A DNA stretch of 64,000 nucleotides, from assembly GCA_008921705.1 (NCBI GenBank), contig VFFE01008914.1, forward strand, positions 1,372,092 through 1,436,091, written 5' to 3'. Each line of letters opens with the position of its first letter. The first letter of the stretch is position 1. This document shows positions 24,434 through 35,655 of this stretch, in pieces. Under the pieces are notes generated by a model. That model was given only the letters and a program-made list of their open reading frames with translations. It was not told where the DNA came from and ran no database searches. Made by a program: the position numbers and the translations under genes. The stretch comes from Burhinus oedicnemus. Taxonomy: Eukaryota; Chordata; Aves; Charadriiformes; Burhinidae.

Positions 24434-25600
24434 TCATAAAGTCATAGAATACGAGGTTGGAAGGAACCTCAAGGATCATCTGGTCCAACCTTTCTTGGCA
24501 AAAGCACAATCTGGACAAGATGGCCCAGCGCTCTGTCCTGATGAATCTTAAAAGTGTTCAATGCTGGGGAATCCGCCCCTTCCCTGTGGAGATTATTCCA
24601 ATGGCTGATTGTTCTCATTGTGAAATATTTTCCTCTTGTGTCCAATTGGAATCTCCCCAGGAGTAACTTGTACCTATACCCCTCATCTTTTCCATGTGAC
24701 TCCTTGTAAAAAGGGAGTCTCCACCTTCTTTGTAGGCACCCTTTAAATACTGGAACTTGGTGATAAGGTCTCCCCTAAGCCTTCTTTTCCCAAGGCTGAA
24801 CAAAACCAATTCTCACAGCTTTTCCTCATCTGGCAGGCTTCCCAGTTCTTTGATCATCTTCGTGGCCCTTCTCTAGACCCTCTCCAGCCTGTCCACATCT
24901 TTTTTGTATAGCAGGGACCAAAACTGAACACAGTATCCCAGGTGTGGCCTGACAAGTGCTGAGTAGAGTGGGATAATGACTTCTTTATCTCTGCTGGTGA
25001 TGCCCATGTTGATGCAACCCAGCATCCTGGTGGTTTTCTTTGCCCCAGCAGCAGATTGCTCACTCATATCGAGCTTGTTGTCCACCAAGACCCCCAGGTC
25101 CCTTTCCACAGAGCTGCTCCCCAGCTGAGTAGATCCCAGCCTGTGCTGCATTCCTGGATTATGTTTTCCCAAGTGCAAGACCTCACACTTGTCCTTGTTG
25201 AAGTTCATAAGGTGCTTGTTAACCAACTCTTCCAGCCTATCCAGGTCTTCCTGCAGGGTGGCTCTTCCTTCTGAAGTGTCCACTTCCCCACTCAGCTTGG
25301 TGTTATCAGCAAACTTTGTCAGGGTACAGCTGATCCCATCATCCAAATCACTTATGAAGATATTAAAGAGCGTTGGGCCCAATATCGAACCCTGGGGGAC
25401 CTCACTTGTGACAAGTTGCCAGTTTGAAAAGGAGCCGTTTACCACCACCCCCTGGGTGCAGCACCCACCGTACAGACCACTTGTCTAGACCATAACATCT
25501 CAGTTTCTCTAGGAGGAGGCTGTGGGGAACCATGTAGAAAGCTTTGGGGAAATCCAGGTAGACAATGCCCACTGCTCCCCTCCCATCAGCTGAGCAGGTT
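24434..25600 (-). repeat. CR1 LINE, longest copy, about 1.17 kb
   Basis: The copy is sense on the minus strand. On the plus strand it opens with TCATAAAGTCATAGAAT and GGTTGGAAGGAACC, then follows CR1 sequence without a large gap up to about 25600, where the family's motif-A region (YLDFPKAF in translation) ends. It therefore includes the palm core of the reverse transcriptase, the thumb-like region and the 3' untranslated end, but lacks the endonuclease domain and ORF1. A 25-bp tandem duplication and a purine tract begin about 120 bp beyond its 5' truncation point. Confidence 0.97.
24615..25448 (-). pseudogene. CR1 ORF2 reverse transcriptase, decayed
   Basis: The open stretch 25448-24873 (191 codons) encodes a clear non-LTR reverse transcriptase. 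VPQGSILGP at residues 17-25 is the motif-B region. FADN at 46-49 stands where the family has the catalytic FADD, so the second aspartate is lost. LGVLVDNKLDMS follows at about 120-131, then [18 protein letters not shown] near 160-177. The same frame continues after a TAG at 24873-24875 (family Gln codon CAG) and a TGA at 24813-24815 (family Arg codon, a CpG decay) down to 24615. Near 24680 the family sequence switches to another frame. Upstream, at about 25450-25590, motif-A sequence is present but out of frame. The element cannot make a working enzyme. CR1 reverse transcriptase normally copies its own RNA at the nicked insertion site. Confidence 0.93.
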
Positions 25601-25722
25601 GTGTCTAAATGTAGATGTCAAGATCTGCAGCTGCGTCCCAATGTCTCTGACTGTCCATGAAATAATGTCAACATGAAAAACACATAAAGCCCACAATTTC
25701 CAAACTGAAATACATCTGAAAC

Positions 25723-25772
25723 CTTTTCCTCCTGCAGTTTTTAGCATCTTTTCCTCCTGCAGTTTTTAGCAT
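25723..25772. repeat. Perfect 25-bp tandem duplication
   Basis: Two identical adjacent units begin CTTTTCCTCCTGCAG and end TTTTTAGCAT. The lack of any difference suggests a recent event or gene conversion. Confidence 0.95.
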
Positions 25773-25815
25773 CAATGAGTGCTTCGTTCCTGCAGATGTC
25801 TCTGCTGAAACAACT

Positions 25816-25902
25816 TAGGAAGAAAGTGGGAAAGAAGGAACAAGAGAGGGAGAGAGAGGAAAGAAGGGTGGAAAGAGACAGAGAGAGAGAGAGAGAGAAG
25901 GC
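25816..25902. repeat. Purine-rich tract with (GA)n core
   Basis: The plus strand is almost all A and G here, ending in an uninterrupted GA run at 25881-25898. Long polypurine mirror-like tracts can form triplex (H-DNA) structures. Confidence 0.9.
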
Positions 25903-28115
25903 CAATAAAAATTTTCCAACTAATATGATGATTATGCACTATCTATGATGATAATGCTATTTTGGTGAGTTGCTGTGTGTCCTTTAATAAATAATTTTCT
26001 CTGTTCATTTGAGATAAGCAGCCAACTGCCTTTCAGAAGGCAATGATTCCCAGTTGTTACTGGCTAGAATCAAATTAAAACAGTTCTATAGAGATAATAT
26101 TACATCTCCCATTATCACCACCCTTAGTTGTGGCATGCCAGTCCATTAATTAATACATACTTTTTGAAGTTATCATCCTAGTGATTTAAGTATGATATAA
26201 TAAACAGATACACATCAGATAGAGAGATCAAAAAAGGTAAATGAAAGCATCTTTCATTGAAGAAAATGCATTTAAGTTTGAATATGAGTCTCATTTTAGC
26301 TCTCTGAAGCAGATGGACTTTTTTCCTTTTCCTTGTGCAATGGGAGCATACCATGGTATTTCTGATATCATGTTGTCCAACAGTACAGTCTAGTGACTGA
26401 GTGCTATTGCAGGGGCCTTACGCTAATTATTTAAAAATAAGTCATCAAATATAAAATATTAGTAATTTTTAATATTGCCTAATTGGGACTTCAGCAGTAT
26501 AAGAAATTTAGTTGCTTGAACACATTGGAAGTATGATTGCGATACGTGTGCAAGCCTCAAAAATTCCCACGTGGAAAGCAAAGATTAATTGTGCAGTATT
26601 TACACCTTTTCATTGATAACTAACACCATAAAACTGTACAAATTGCAATTTGTTTCTGTTTCCCACAATCCCTTTGGTTTTTAAGGGATGTGCCTCAATT
26701 AGTTGAACTGTGTTTCCTCTTGCTTGCTAAGCACTTTTGGTCAAACAAGGAATGGCAGAGGTCCACAATTAGATCAAAAGATCAATCCTAATGTACCATT
26801 TTCTCCTCACCCTCCTGCTTTAATAAAGTGGCTGCAGTTCTCCAGGGGACAACTCAAAATCCAAGTACTGATATTTCTAAATTAGCTGACTCTGTGACCT
26901 TGCTAGTAATTGCGTTAGTTTATCAATGTTCAACACAATTTATTACTCTCCAATATGTACCAAAGCGTTTATCTCTCAACACTAACAATATTAAAAATCT
27001 AAACTATCTGCTGAGAAACAAAGGACTATTCAATAAGAAAAATGCATAATAAAGTGCAAAACACTACACTGATGGGGGAAAGGATTAATCTAGTAACTAG
27101 TTATAAGTGAAATAATGAAAAAATGTTCATGCTGTACTACATTTAGGGCACTTTTTAAATCTCCAAAGAACAGATAATTTAAATAAAACCTTTCTTTTTC
27201 TTTTGTTCACTTTTTTTTTTTTTTCTTTCTTTTAAAACCAGGAATGAGCTACAGCTTTTATATATCACTGAACATATTACCCAGGCTCCAATGAGAAAAA
27301 TGAAGACTGATAAAACGTTATCTAAGCATTTAAAAGTCATTTGGACACATTGATCAAAACTCACTCTGAAATTAAACATATTAAATTTAGATGGAGGAAA
27401 AAAGGCATTAAGTTGATGGAACCCAATTTTTGTATGAAGCAAACAAATGGCATCATTTCACCAACCTTCTCATCTTGATCACATTGCTATGCATTATTTA
27501 AAATACGCACTTGATTTGGGTAGTTAATAAGCTATCTGTAAACTTGGAGTAAATTTGATTGTGGGCAGTGTTCTTCTAGTTCCTACAGAAGGATTATTGA
27601 TTTGTTTTTACTTCTGTGAGATGTGTGTTTGTGGCATGATGCCACCAAACATGAATCAGTGTAACTATCTCTGCTTATGGTGAGATAAGAACGATAAAGA
27701 GCAGAAATACACAGAGTATATGTGATCTTTTAAATGATCCCGTTTACTAAGAGCTGTCAGCAGCTCAGCAATTCTGTTCGCCAGCAGCAGGCATACACAG
27801 TTCTGCTGTAGTGGGCATTGAATTTCCTCTTTTTGGGGTTTCAGCTGAACCCCCAAATCAAATGGAAGAAAACAGCTAAAATTTGCCCTAATCCACAGTT
27901 AAAATAGTGGAAACAGCCAACGTGATATTCTGATTTCTGCCATAGAGAAACATTGATTAAGTCTCCTGAAAACTTGCAAACTTCTTCATTCCTCTTGAAA
28001 TCAGTCATCTTCATTTACTTTGATAAGACCAATACTTTGTCTTTTTAGGTTCGCCAGGGCTATGCCTGCATTAGAGGAGGCGTGGAACAATAGGAGCAGA
28101 CCCACAGGGAAAGCT

Positions 28116-28137
28116 GTTGCAAGTGACCACTTGCAAC
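28116..28137. promoter_or_regulatory. Near-perfect palindrome with paired CANNTG sites
   Basis: GTTGCAAGTG and CACTTGCAAC form a 10-bp perfect inverted repeat around two central bases. Each arm contains a CANNTG (E-box type) hexamer, CAAGTG or CACTTG, which also resembles the core of NKX2-type sites. Binding is an inference from sequence only. Confidence 0.3.
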
Positions 28138-29439
28138 CATGTCCACACTGCCCCATTTTGGGGTGAAGGGTGACTTTGGACTAGCTCTGTTCTCATCCTG
28201 AGGATTACCCACCTCAGCTGTCAAAGGGTCTTAGGTGGTTCCTGAAGAACAGCTTGAGGCTCAGCTCCATGTGAAAAGGATGCTGTTTCCTGAGGCCACA
28301 GCCCTGTGTGAACCAAGACAGCAAGTGAGGACGACCAGGAAGTTCACTTCAACAATTCACTCCTGATCTGACTTAAGGAGTACCACAACCAATGAAACCT
28401 TATGATAGATGAGTTTTGCTAAATACTTCCATGAAATCCTTCAATCCCACTTTGAATGAAAATGTTGTTAACCACATATCATGTAATTTTTCTAAAGAAC
28501 AAAGGTGATGGGTTTTTTTACAACCTTCCTAATATTTTCATAGGAAACCCAATATCTGAAGAATATTTTAAAAGTGGTATTTTATTCATTTATTTATTAG
28601 CAGATCGAAGACCAGGTTATTAGAATAAGAGTAATGGTTCTCCATATTCATATGCTTGTGTACTTTTCCTTTTCTGCAGGAAATCTCAAGGAGAAAAAAG
28701 TGTTACGAGGAGCAGTGGTGGACATACATCCCAGTTTTGAGTTTCACTGTCAACTCAGATAGATCTGAATCCACTTCTAAACCATTTAGAAACAAAATAT
28801 TTTACTAGTAATGACATAGGACTAATCTGTAAGGTGACATTAACATCAGCTAACTTTAGGTTTCTAAGATGGGCAGTATGAGCTTAAGCCCAGAGGTGCT
28901 CATTTCCTTTCACGGACTGTAACAGGATCCTATCTGATTGGCTTAGATGTCAACGAATAGATTTTAAATAGTGAGTTGAAGGGAAGTGGAAGAACCTTCA
29001 CAATAGGCATAGTTATTCCCACCTCCAGTGTATTGCCTCAGAGATCTTTGTGCACATCAGTTTAAATACATGTTCTTGTTTCCTCATAGTATTTTAAAAT
29101 TTAATTTATTTTGAAGAGTACTGATTTTTTTAAGATGTAACACTTCTATATAAATCCAATTTGCAAAATTCCAAGGTGGTTCAATGCACTGTTTTACATG
29201 TGTGCTAAGGAAAATCCTTATTTTTACGCAGAATCCTTATTTTTACTCACTATGTATCTTCCATGACTGAAAATAATTTCTTAGTCTAGACCTCCACCAG
29301 TTTAGTGTGGCACACAGCCTTCTTCATACACCGTCTTTTTTCTGCTGCATTGTGTTACTCTGGCTTAAGATCAGGTTTTTTCTGCATCCTGTTTGGAGTC
29401 TGTTGGTCACATTAGGTCACTGTGAGTGGATATGATAGG

Positions 29440-29475
29440 ACATGACACATTTGAGACACATGACACATTTGAGAA
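29440..29475. repeat. 18-bp tandem duplication
   Basis: ACATGACACATTTGAGAC is followed directly by a copy with one mismatch. Confidence 0.9.
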
Positions 29476-30167
29476 ACACACTGAATGCAAATGTGTTGTG
29501 GGGTTTTTTTGCGATAAAAGCCTCATGCTCTGTTATTTCAGTCTATTATTTACTTGCATTGCCGTACGTACTGATAGGGCACTGGGACTCCAATGTGCTA
29601 ACTCCTGCACAAGCAGAACACAAGCATATCTCCTGCTACATATACCTCTAGTAAAGAATAACGTGCAAGATTCATTACACCAAACTTCAGGCAATCAAAT
29701 GAAGTGCCAGAGTTTCTAATCACCTCAATGTCCTTAAACAATTCCTGTCAAAGAGAGAGGAATCATCATCTCTGGAGAGCAGCTATGGCCTGGTCTACTT
29801 CTTTCTATTAATGATGGGAATAAATACTCTGGCTTTGTGCAAGCACTAGACGAAACTCTTGAATAACTTCTTGAGAAAGCCAGTTCCTTTTCTCCTAAAG
29901 TGAGTGGCTGAGATGTCAGCTGAGATGGTCTTTGAAAATAGACATTTGACAGTTTAAACTCCTTCAGGCTGACTTGCTCGGGCAAGTCAGGGTAGTTTGT
30001 GGGTTGCACAGTGTTTTTGTCCTGCTATGTCCTATAAAAGCTGCAGGTTTTGAAGAATACCTTCAAGGTCACACAAGAGTTTCATGCATCTAGTTGGCTT
30101 TGATGGTGAGGAAATCACTAGAAAGTATGGAAGGACCAGAGTAGTTGTTGACTGATGTAGGCTGTTT

Positions 30168-30285
30168 GGGGAATTTGTGAAATCTCCATCACTGAAATTT
30201 TTAAGAGTAAGTTGGACTGATGACTCTCAGGGATGGGTTAGGTACAATTCATCCAGTCCCACCTTCAGTCATGGCTGTGGGTCTA
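30168..30285 (+). repeat. Ancient CR1 3' remnant, plus sense
   Basis: TTGTGAAATCTCCATCACTGAAATTTTTAAGAGTAAGTTGGACTGATGACTCTCAGGGATGG keeps the order of an old-type CR1 3' end: GTGGAATCTCCATC, then GGAGATTTTTAAGA, then GGTTGGACAAACACCTGTCAGGGATGG. It is well diverged and fades after about 30285, with no recognisable 3' octamer tail. It runs opposite to the younger CR1 copies. I recognise the family from the motif order, so the subfamily is uncertain. Confidence 0.7.
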
Positions 30286-33210
30286 TAAATGCTTTGACTC
30301 ACCATGTTGGAATTCATTGTAGCTGCTGCTGTATAAAAGCCTGTCTTTTATTAATAGAAAATAAAGTACAGCCTGGGTAATCTAAAGTTTGACTTGAGGA
30401 GTTAATATCATGTTTCTGAAAGAAACTGGAAAAAAAAGTAAAGCTATGTGGATGTATGAAAACAGTGTTGTTATTTTGCTTTTGCAGAAAGTGAAGCGGG
30501 CAGTGTAGGTAGATTTATATTACCGTACCCTTCCCCAAAGGTCAGATAACACAGACCAATTTGTGTTACACTGCTGAGAGCCAGCTGCCTCTGGAGCTAA
30601 GCTGAACATCCACACCAGACAGTGTTTTTCCCTGGATCTTCTTCAGACTTGTGTGGTGTCCATGGGATCCTCACTTATATATATACCTTGTTTCTGTGGA
30701 CTGGTGGGGTTTTGGGGGGTAAGCAGGGGGCATTCTGTTAAAGGTTTCCAAAACAGTGTGGAACTACATGCCCTGAGACTGTGGTGGGTGTGAGACCATG
30801 TGGAATGTCTAGGACTGCAAAATCTGCTGGGGTAATGCTAGAGGGCTGTGTGGGGAGAAAGAAGCCAAGCCTGGTGCGTACTGACACTTAGGAGCTCTCA
30901 CTAAGGTCAGCTATCCACCAGACTGTCTATGAATTTTCACTTGGAGAGAGCTAGTTGGGGGAGTCCACAACAGAGCCAGGGAACAAGTTAACAGTTAAGC
31001 AGCGTGGCCAGAGACTCACTGTCCAAGGTCATTTCATGATCCTCTATTATTTGTCAGTAGATACATATCCAGGGAGTATTTCAAGGCTCCTGACAGTCCA
31101 TGCTCCTGATCCCTCATCCCCCTGCTGGCAATTCTTTGATCAGCAAGGGAAATAATTTCCATGTCCATTACAAGAACCAAAACTCAACTCCACAACACTT
31201 CTAGAAAAACATACTCTGTGTTGATTTGGTAATTATGAATATTACTTCACCTCAAACCTGAAATTCTGGAAGGAAAACCTAAGGTTATTCCTGAAGGCTA
31301 CCAATAGCCTATGGTTACTCCTCCACTCCTTCTCTCCTCCGCTCTGCAATCCACGCAGATCTCTTTGAAGGCAATATAGACAAGGAACTCAGACATCCTT
31401 GTGTCCTTCCTTCATCTTCTCCCCGCCACTGTGCATGACTGAAAAAGGTCTGGTTATGCCTAGCAGACATTGGAGAAGACAGATTATGTTCATTGGGTCC
31501 CCAGTCAGCATTTCAGTCATGGGTCCATAGATTTTGGGGTGTTACGTATTGTGAATCACTTCTTAATCACAGATGCTACTTCTGTGTTTCCCTCTGGTTC
31601 TTGTCTGCAAGAATCACAAAGAGTTTGTCTCATTATCTTCCACTCATGTCAGATCTACTGAATGTGGCTCATTGAGACCTAAATGTATTTCAGGTTTCAC
31701 AGGTGGAATTGCCGAAAGCGTGTAGTGGGGGCTTGACTCTGCTTCTGTGGAAGTCAATAACAGTTTCACAGTTGACTTCACTTGAAAGAGAGCTCAAGCC
31801 AAAGCTCAATGTTTTTGAACACCATAACCTACCTGTTTAAATTCCTCCACTCTTTCTTCATGAACTTGGTTTTCATAATAGTTTTCCTTCTTCCTCTGGG
31901 AAGACACTACCTACCATCTTTGTGAAATATTATAACAAAACAATTTAAAAAATAATGATGTCTGTGTCCTTTTATCACCACTTCAATCTCTAAATGATTT
32001 CTGCTATCTCTTGAAGTCTGTGCTGTCTCATAATATTATGCCTTGTCATTGGTTTATTTTGTTACTTCTCTAAGTATGTAAAGACATATATTAATATAAT
32101 CATCTTCATACTTTGGAGTGCTTACTACCGAGCTATTTGGAAACCAAACCAAAATACAATCATAATGAATTGAATATTTAAGAAAAATTCTTGATAGACT
32201 AAAATAGCAGTGTTGCAGGATTCGTTCACATGGCTTCTAGCATCACGCTAAAAGCAAGAAGACATGCAACATTCATTTTCTCGTGTAAACTAGAGCACAA
32301 AAATGCCCCTTTAGTTGCACTAGTGACTAAATTAATACTGGCTGAAAGCTGTGTTACTTTTTGCATTAAGTGATAAATAGCTAAACATAGTTCAGGTACA
32401 TTCACAGTTCTTCTGTTGCACAGAAAATATTATGTCATAACCCTTAAATTTTTCTTATGGGTCTCCTGAGAGTCAGTAAGAACAGCCTGAATATAGCCCG
32501 AGCCAAACTGCCCGGGAAATCATATAGGCAAGCGCTCTGTGTTGCTGTCCATTGGTCAAATCGTAGAAAGAGACTGAAACAGCTGAGCTCGTGTTCGTGG
32601 CCAATATGGAAGCTTCTCTCCTCTTCACCCCCTGCAGCAGCTCGTGCCCCATGGTTTAGCTGTTAGATTTCAGATAAGCCTTTTGATGTGGACGTTACAG
32701 CTGTTGCTATTTAACTGAAAAACCAATTGGATTAATTACTTAATATATTTGATACTTAATGCATTACTTAACATATTGTGAGTGAGTAGCTCACCACAGC
32801 TGAACCTGTCTGAAGTCTGGGTCTTGAAACCAAGGCAGGAGAAGGACCAGAAGGTCTTTGATGGGTTAGGGGGTGGTGCACTCATGTTGAGGTTCAGTGT
32901 GCCCACAGGACTCAACCTTCTGCGTTGTGCTGATGCCTGGCATCTAGCACCTTAGTGACACAAGACACAAATTTTTCAGTGAATTGGAAGAGACGAGCTG
33001 AAAGACCCAACGTCAAACTTCCCTTTTATTCAGCTCAAAGTCACCATGACAGATGGAAGGGTTCAGCTTGAGCAGAGAGACAGCTTTGCCTTGTCCCAGG
33101 TGGAAACAGAGACTCAGATCTAATGGATGGAAATCACTGAGGTCTTTGGACTGGTCCAGACTAAGAAGGAAATGGTATAGGTTATGTCAAAGATTCTCTT
33201 AAATGGAATT
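30286..33210. other. Non-coding DNA, no gene seen
   Basis: The stretches 30.5-31.2 kb and 32.5-33.2 kb are less AT-rich than average but show no convincing exon. A small inverted repeat (GAAGTCAA at 31750-31757, TTGACTTC at 31772-31779) resembles a motif I associate with old sauropsid repeats, without proof. Confidence 0.4.
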
Positions 33211-33536
33211 AGAATCATAGAATCATAGAATCACCTAGGTTGGAAAGGACTTTAAGATCATTGAGTCCAATCATAAACCTGACACTGCTAAAACCACCAC
33301 TAAACCATGTTTCTTAACACCACGTCTACCTGTCTTTTAAATACCTCCAGGGATGGCAATTCCACCACTTCCCTGGGCAGCCTGTTCCAATGCTTGATTA
33401 CCCTTTCGGTGAAGAAATTTTTCCTAATATCCAATCTAACCCTCCTGTAGTGCAACTTGAGGCCGTTTCCTCTTGTCCTATCCCTTGTTACTTGGGAGAT
33501 CAACCCCCACCTCTCTACAACCTCTTTTCAGGTAGT
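33211..33536 (-). repeat. CR1 LINE 3' end, about 0.33 kb
   Basis: Three copies of the tail unit (AGAATCATAGAATCATAGAATCA) lead into TTGGAAAGGACTTTAAGATCATTGAGTCCAA, then the final ORF2 codons. It is sense on the minus strand and truncated at CCTCTTTTCAGGTAG. It is the same subfamily as the copy at 58188-58490, judged by the shared CATAARCCTRACAC..AAAACCACCACT block and truncation at nearly the same place. Confidence 0.96.
33300..33503 (-). pseudogene. CR1 ORF2 C-terminus with native stop
   Basis: This open stretch of 67 codons encodes the end of the CR1 reverse transcriptase: [14 protein letters not shown], then [20 protein letters not shown], then [18 protein letters not shown] and a TAG stop. 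In the family this is the true C-terminus of ORF2, so the stop is native. There are no internal stops in this part. It is non-functional because everything upstream is missing. Confidence 0.9.
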
Positions 33537-35611
33537 AATAGAGAGTATTTTCCTCTCCCTGAAATGGAGATGAACTTATTTGAGAGGATTCGTGGGCTCT
33601 AGGGTTTCACTATGTCCCAAGAGCAAGCCCTGAGACACACACACGTGAAAGTAAAAGGAAGATGAAAAGGCCCGAGGTGCCAAAGATGCTGGCTGAAGAT
33701 CCATTTGTATAGTCGCTTCTGCCTCATTGTCCAGTTCACCCATTATTTCCTAAATACTGCTTTTAAATGCAGCCTTCATGTGGGAGATTCACATTTTTAT
33801 TTATATAAATTTCATTGCTTGTTCAAACATTCAACTGCAGGATCTGTCATCTACTTCCTACTCCAGTGAATTTATACATATATATAAAATACGAGGTAGG
33901 ATAATTTGAAGAGGTGAAATTGAGAGAAAATATCTGAAAACATGCCACACCAGTGCATAGGGTGCTCCCATAGAAAGGAGGAGGAATTTGAATTAAAATT
34001 AAGGCTTCTGATCAGAGGAAGAATATGGACCTGACTCTCCCTGAACTACAGAATAGGAAAGTATCATTTTGCCTTGGTTTTCTTCAGAAAATGACCTATT
34101 TGGTGCCTCAGCCAAATTGAGAGCTCAGGATTATAAATAAGGAATAGTAATAGATCTCACTCTTCACCTTAGAATTAAGCATGAATTTTTCAGGACTGAT
34201 GCATCCTTCTCTTCAGTATTTCTTCCTGACTATTTTAGTCCTCTCCCTTTTTCATGCACGGTCTTCTTCATATTTCTCCTTAATCTCTTTGTATTTGGAG
34301 CAGAGTGGCCAAAATCAGTTATACAAATATCAACAGGTGTAAATGCCAATAGGTGTCTATATGTCAAAGTTAGCCCCTACATTATTGTTATTATTTTTCA
34401 GACAGAGAAAAATATTCAAGAAAACTTTTAGAAACCAAAATGCTGCCTAGGCAAATCTCAGGAATTCTAGGAAGAACCTCCATTCAGAAGAACAAAACCT
34501 CATCCATCACTGTGGTGATCTAACTTTTCATAAGTGGTCACTGCACAGGAGATTCAAATGGAATTATAACTTCTTTTTTTCCCTAGATGTCCTGTCTGAG
34601 CCACTGTGCAACAGGTTGCAGAGAGGCTGGAAATTCCCCATTACTTCCATGACAATAGGAGCTGTACTTTGGGCTTATCTAACACCAAAATGCCAAGCCC
34701 ACAGCAATTAATAAAAAAAAATATAATCTAATACTTGTGCATCTCTGACTGATTCCTTGAAATCAGGAGAAATTTAGACCTAAACTTTTTAGTTTCATCA
34801 GTTTTCTGTCTCTGAAATGGGAGTTTGACTTGGATCTTCTTATGAGGACATTGTAAGATGGTATTTATTAACATTTGATCACCGCAGTGATGGAAAAGCT
34901 GATGCCAATGACAATTCTGTCTTTAGAAGAGTGTTTAAAACCTTAAAAACAAGTTTTTAAACTCAGTTTCACCCTGTTAGTACTTTCAGCCAAGTTCGAT
35001 ATCCTTGACATGCATCCATTTACTGCACTGTGTTATTGCAGGGTGTTACGAGCAGTTGCTGTGCTCCACTCAAGAAGAGGTGGCAATTTGGCACTATAGG
35101 TGCCACAGAGAAGCACTGTAGATTGTAATTACTTCATGTTTGCTTTTGTGTTTTGACACCACCAGGTGAGAGGTGTTGGTGGTGTGCACGGCGTAGTTGT
35201 CATTAAATATAGCTGAGCTGAATGTTTGATGAAGTGTAGGGTGGTAGCTGAAGAAAAGATAAAGCAAACTAAGCGTGTAGAGTCAGACCTTTAAAAACAA
35301 TCTTGATGTAAACAAGGAGAGGCTTTGTTAGTAGATCAGCAGATTGCAGAACTGTTCAGTCCCCAAACAGTTTGCAATGAAAGCCTTTCATGCTACGCTA
35401 CTGTAGCACGATAATTTTTATCCTACGGTTTTATTGCTGAAGCTGTGATATTATGTGTGTATATGTATGTACCCATACAGGCAAACCTTGTGTAATGAGA
35501 TTAATGGAAACAACAATACATATGTTTTCAACATCACGCAGCTGGCAAAAAAATGAAGATTGTGTCTAGAAATGCATTAGGTCTACAAAAATAGATTAAT
35601 TTTTGGAGCAT

Positions 35612-35655
35612 TTATTGTTGTTGTTATTATTATTATTGTTATTATTTTTATTTCT
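35612..35655. repeat. TTG/TTA trinucleotide microsatellite
   Basis: Repeated TTG and TTA units over about 44 bp, degenerate at both ends. Confidence 0.9.

Larger units (their letters stand above)
25903..30167. other. Non-coding DNA, no gene seen
   Basis: Mostly AT-rich unique sequence. A poly-pyrimidine run lies at 27187-27235. The stretch 28.03-28.40 kb is GC-richer and contains a 22-bp near-perfect palindrome, listed separately. Small tandem duplications occur at 29213-29250 and 29440-29475. Confidence 0.45.

Noticed and set aside
31740..31790. GAAGTCAA/TTGACTTC inverted repeat as an old sauropsid repeat
   Set aside because: The motif is suggestive but too short and too diverged to support a family call.
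32457..32666. 69-codon plus-strand frame
   Set aside because: A short frame with no recognisable protein and no splice context.
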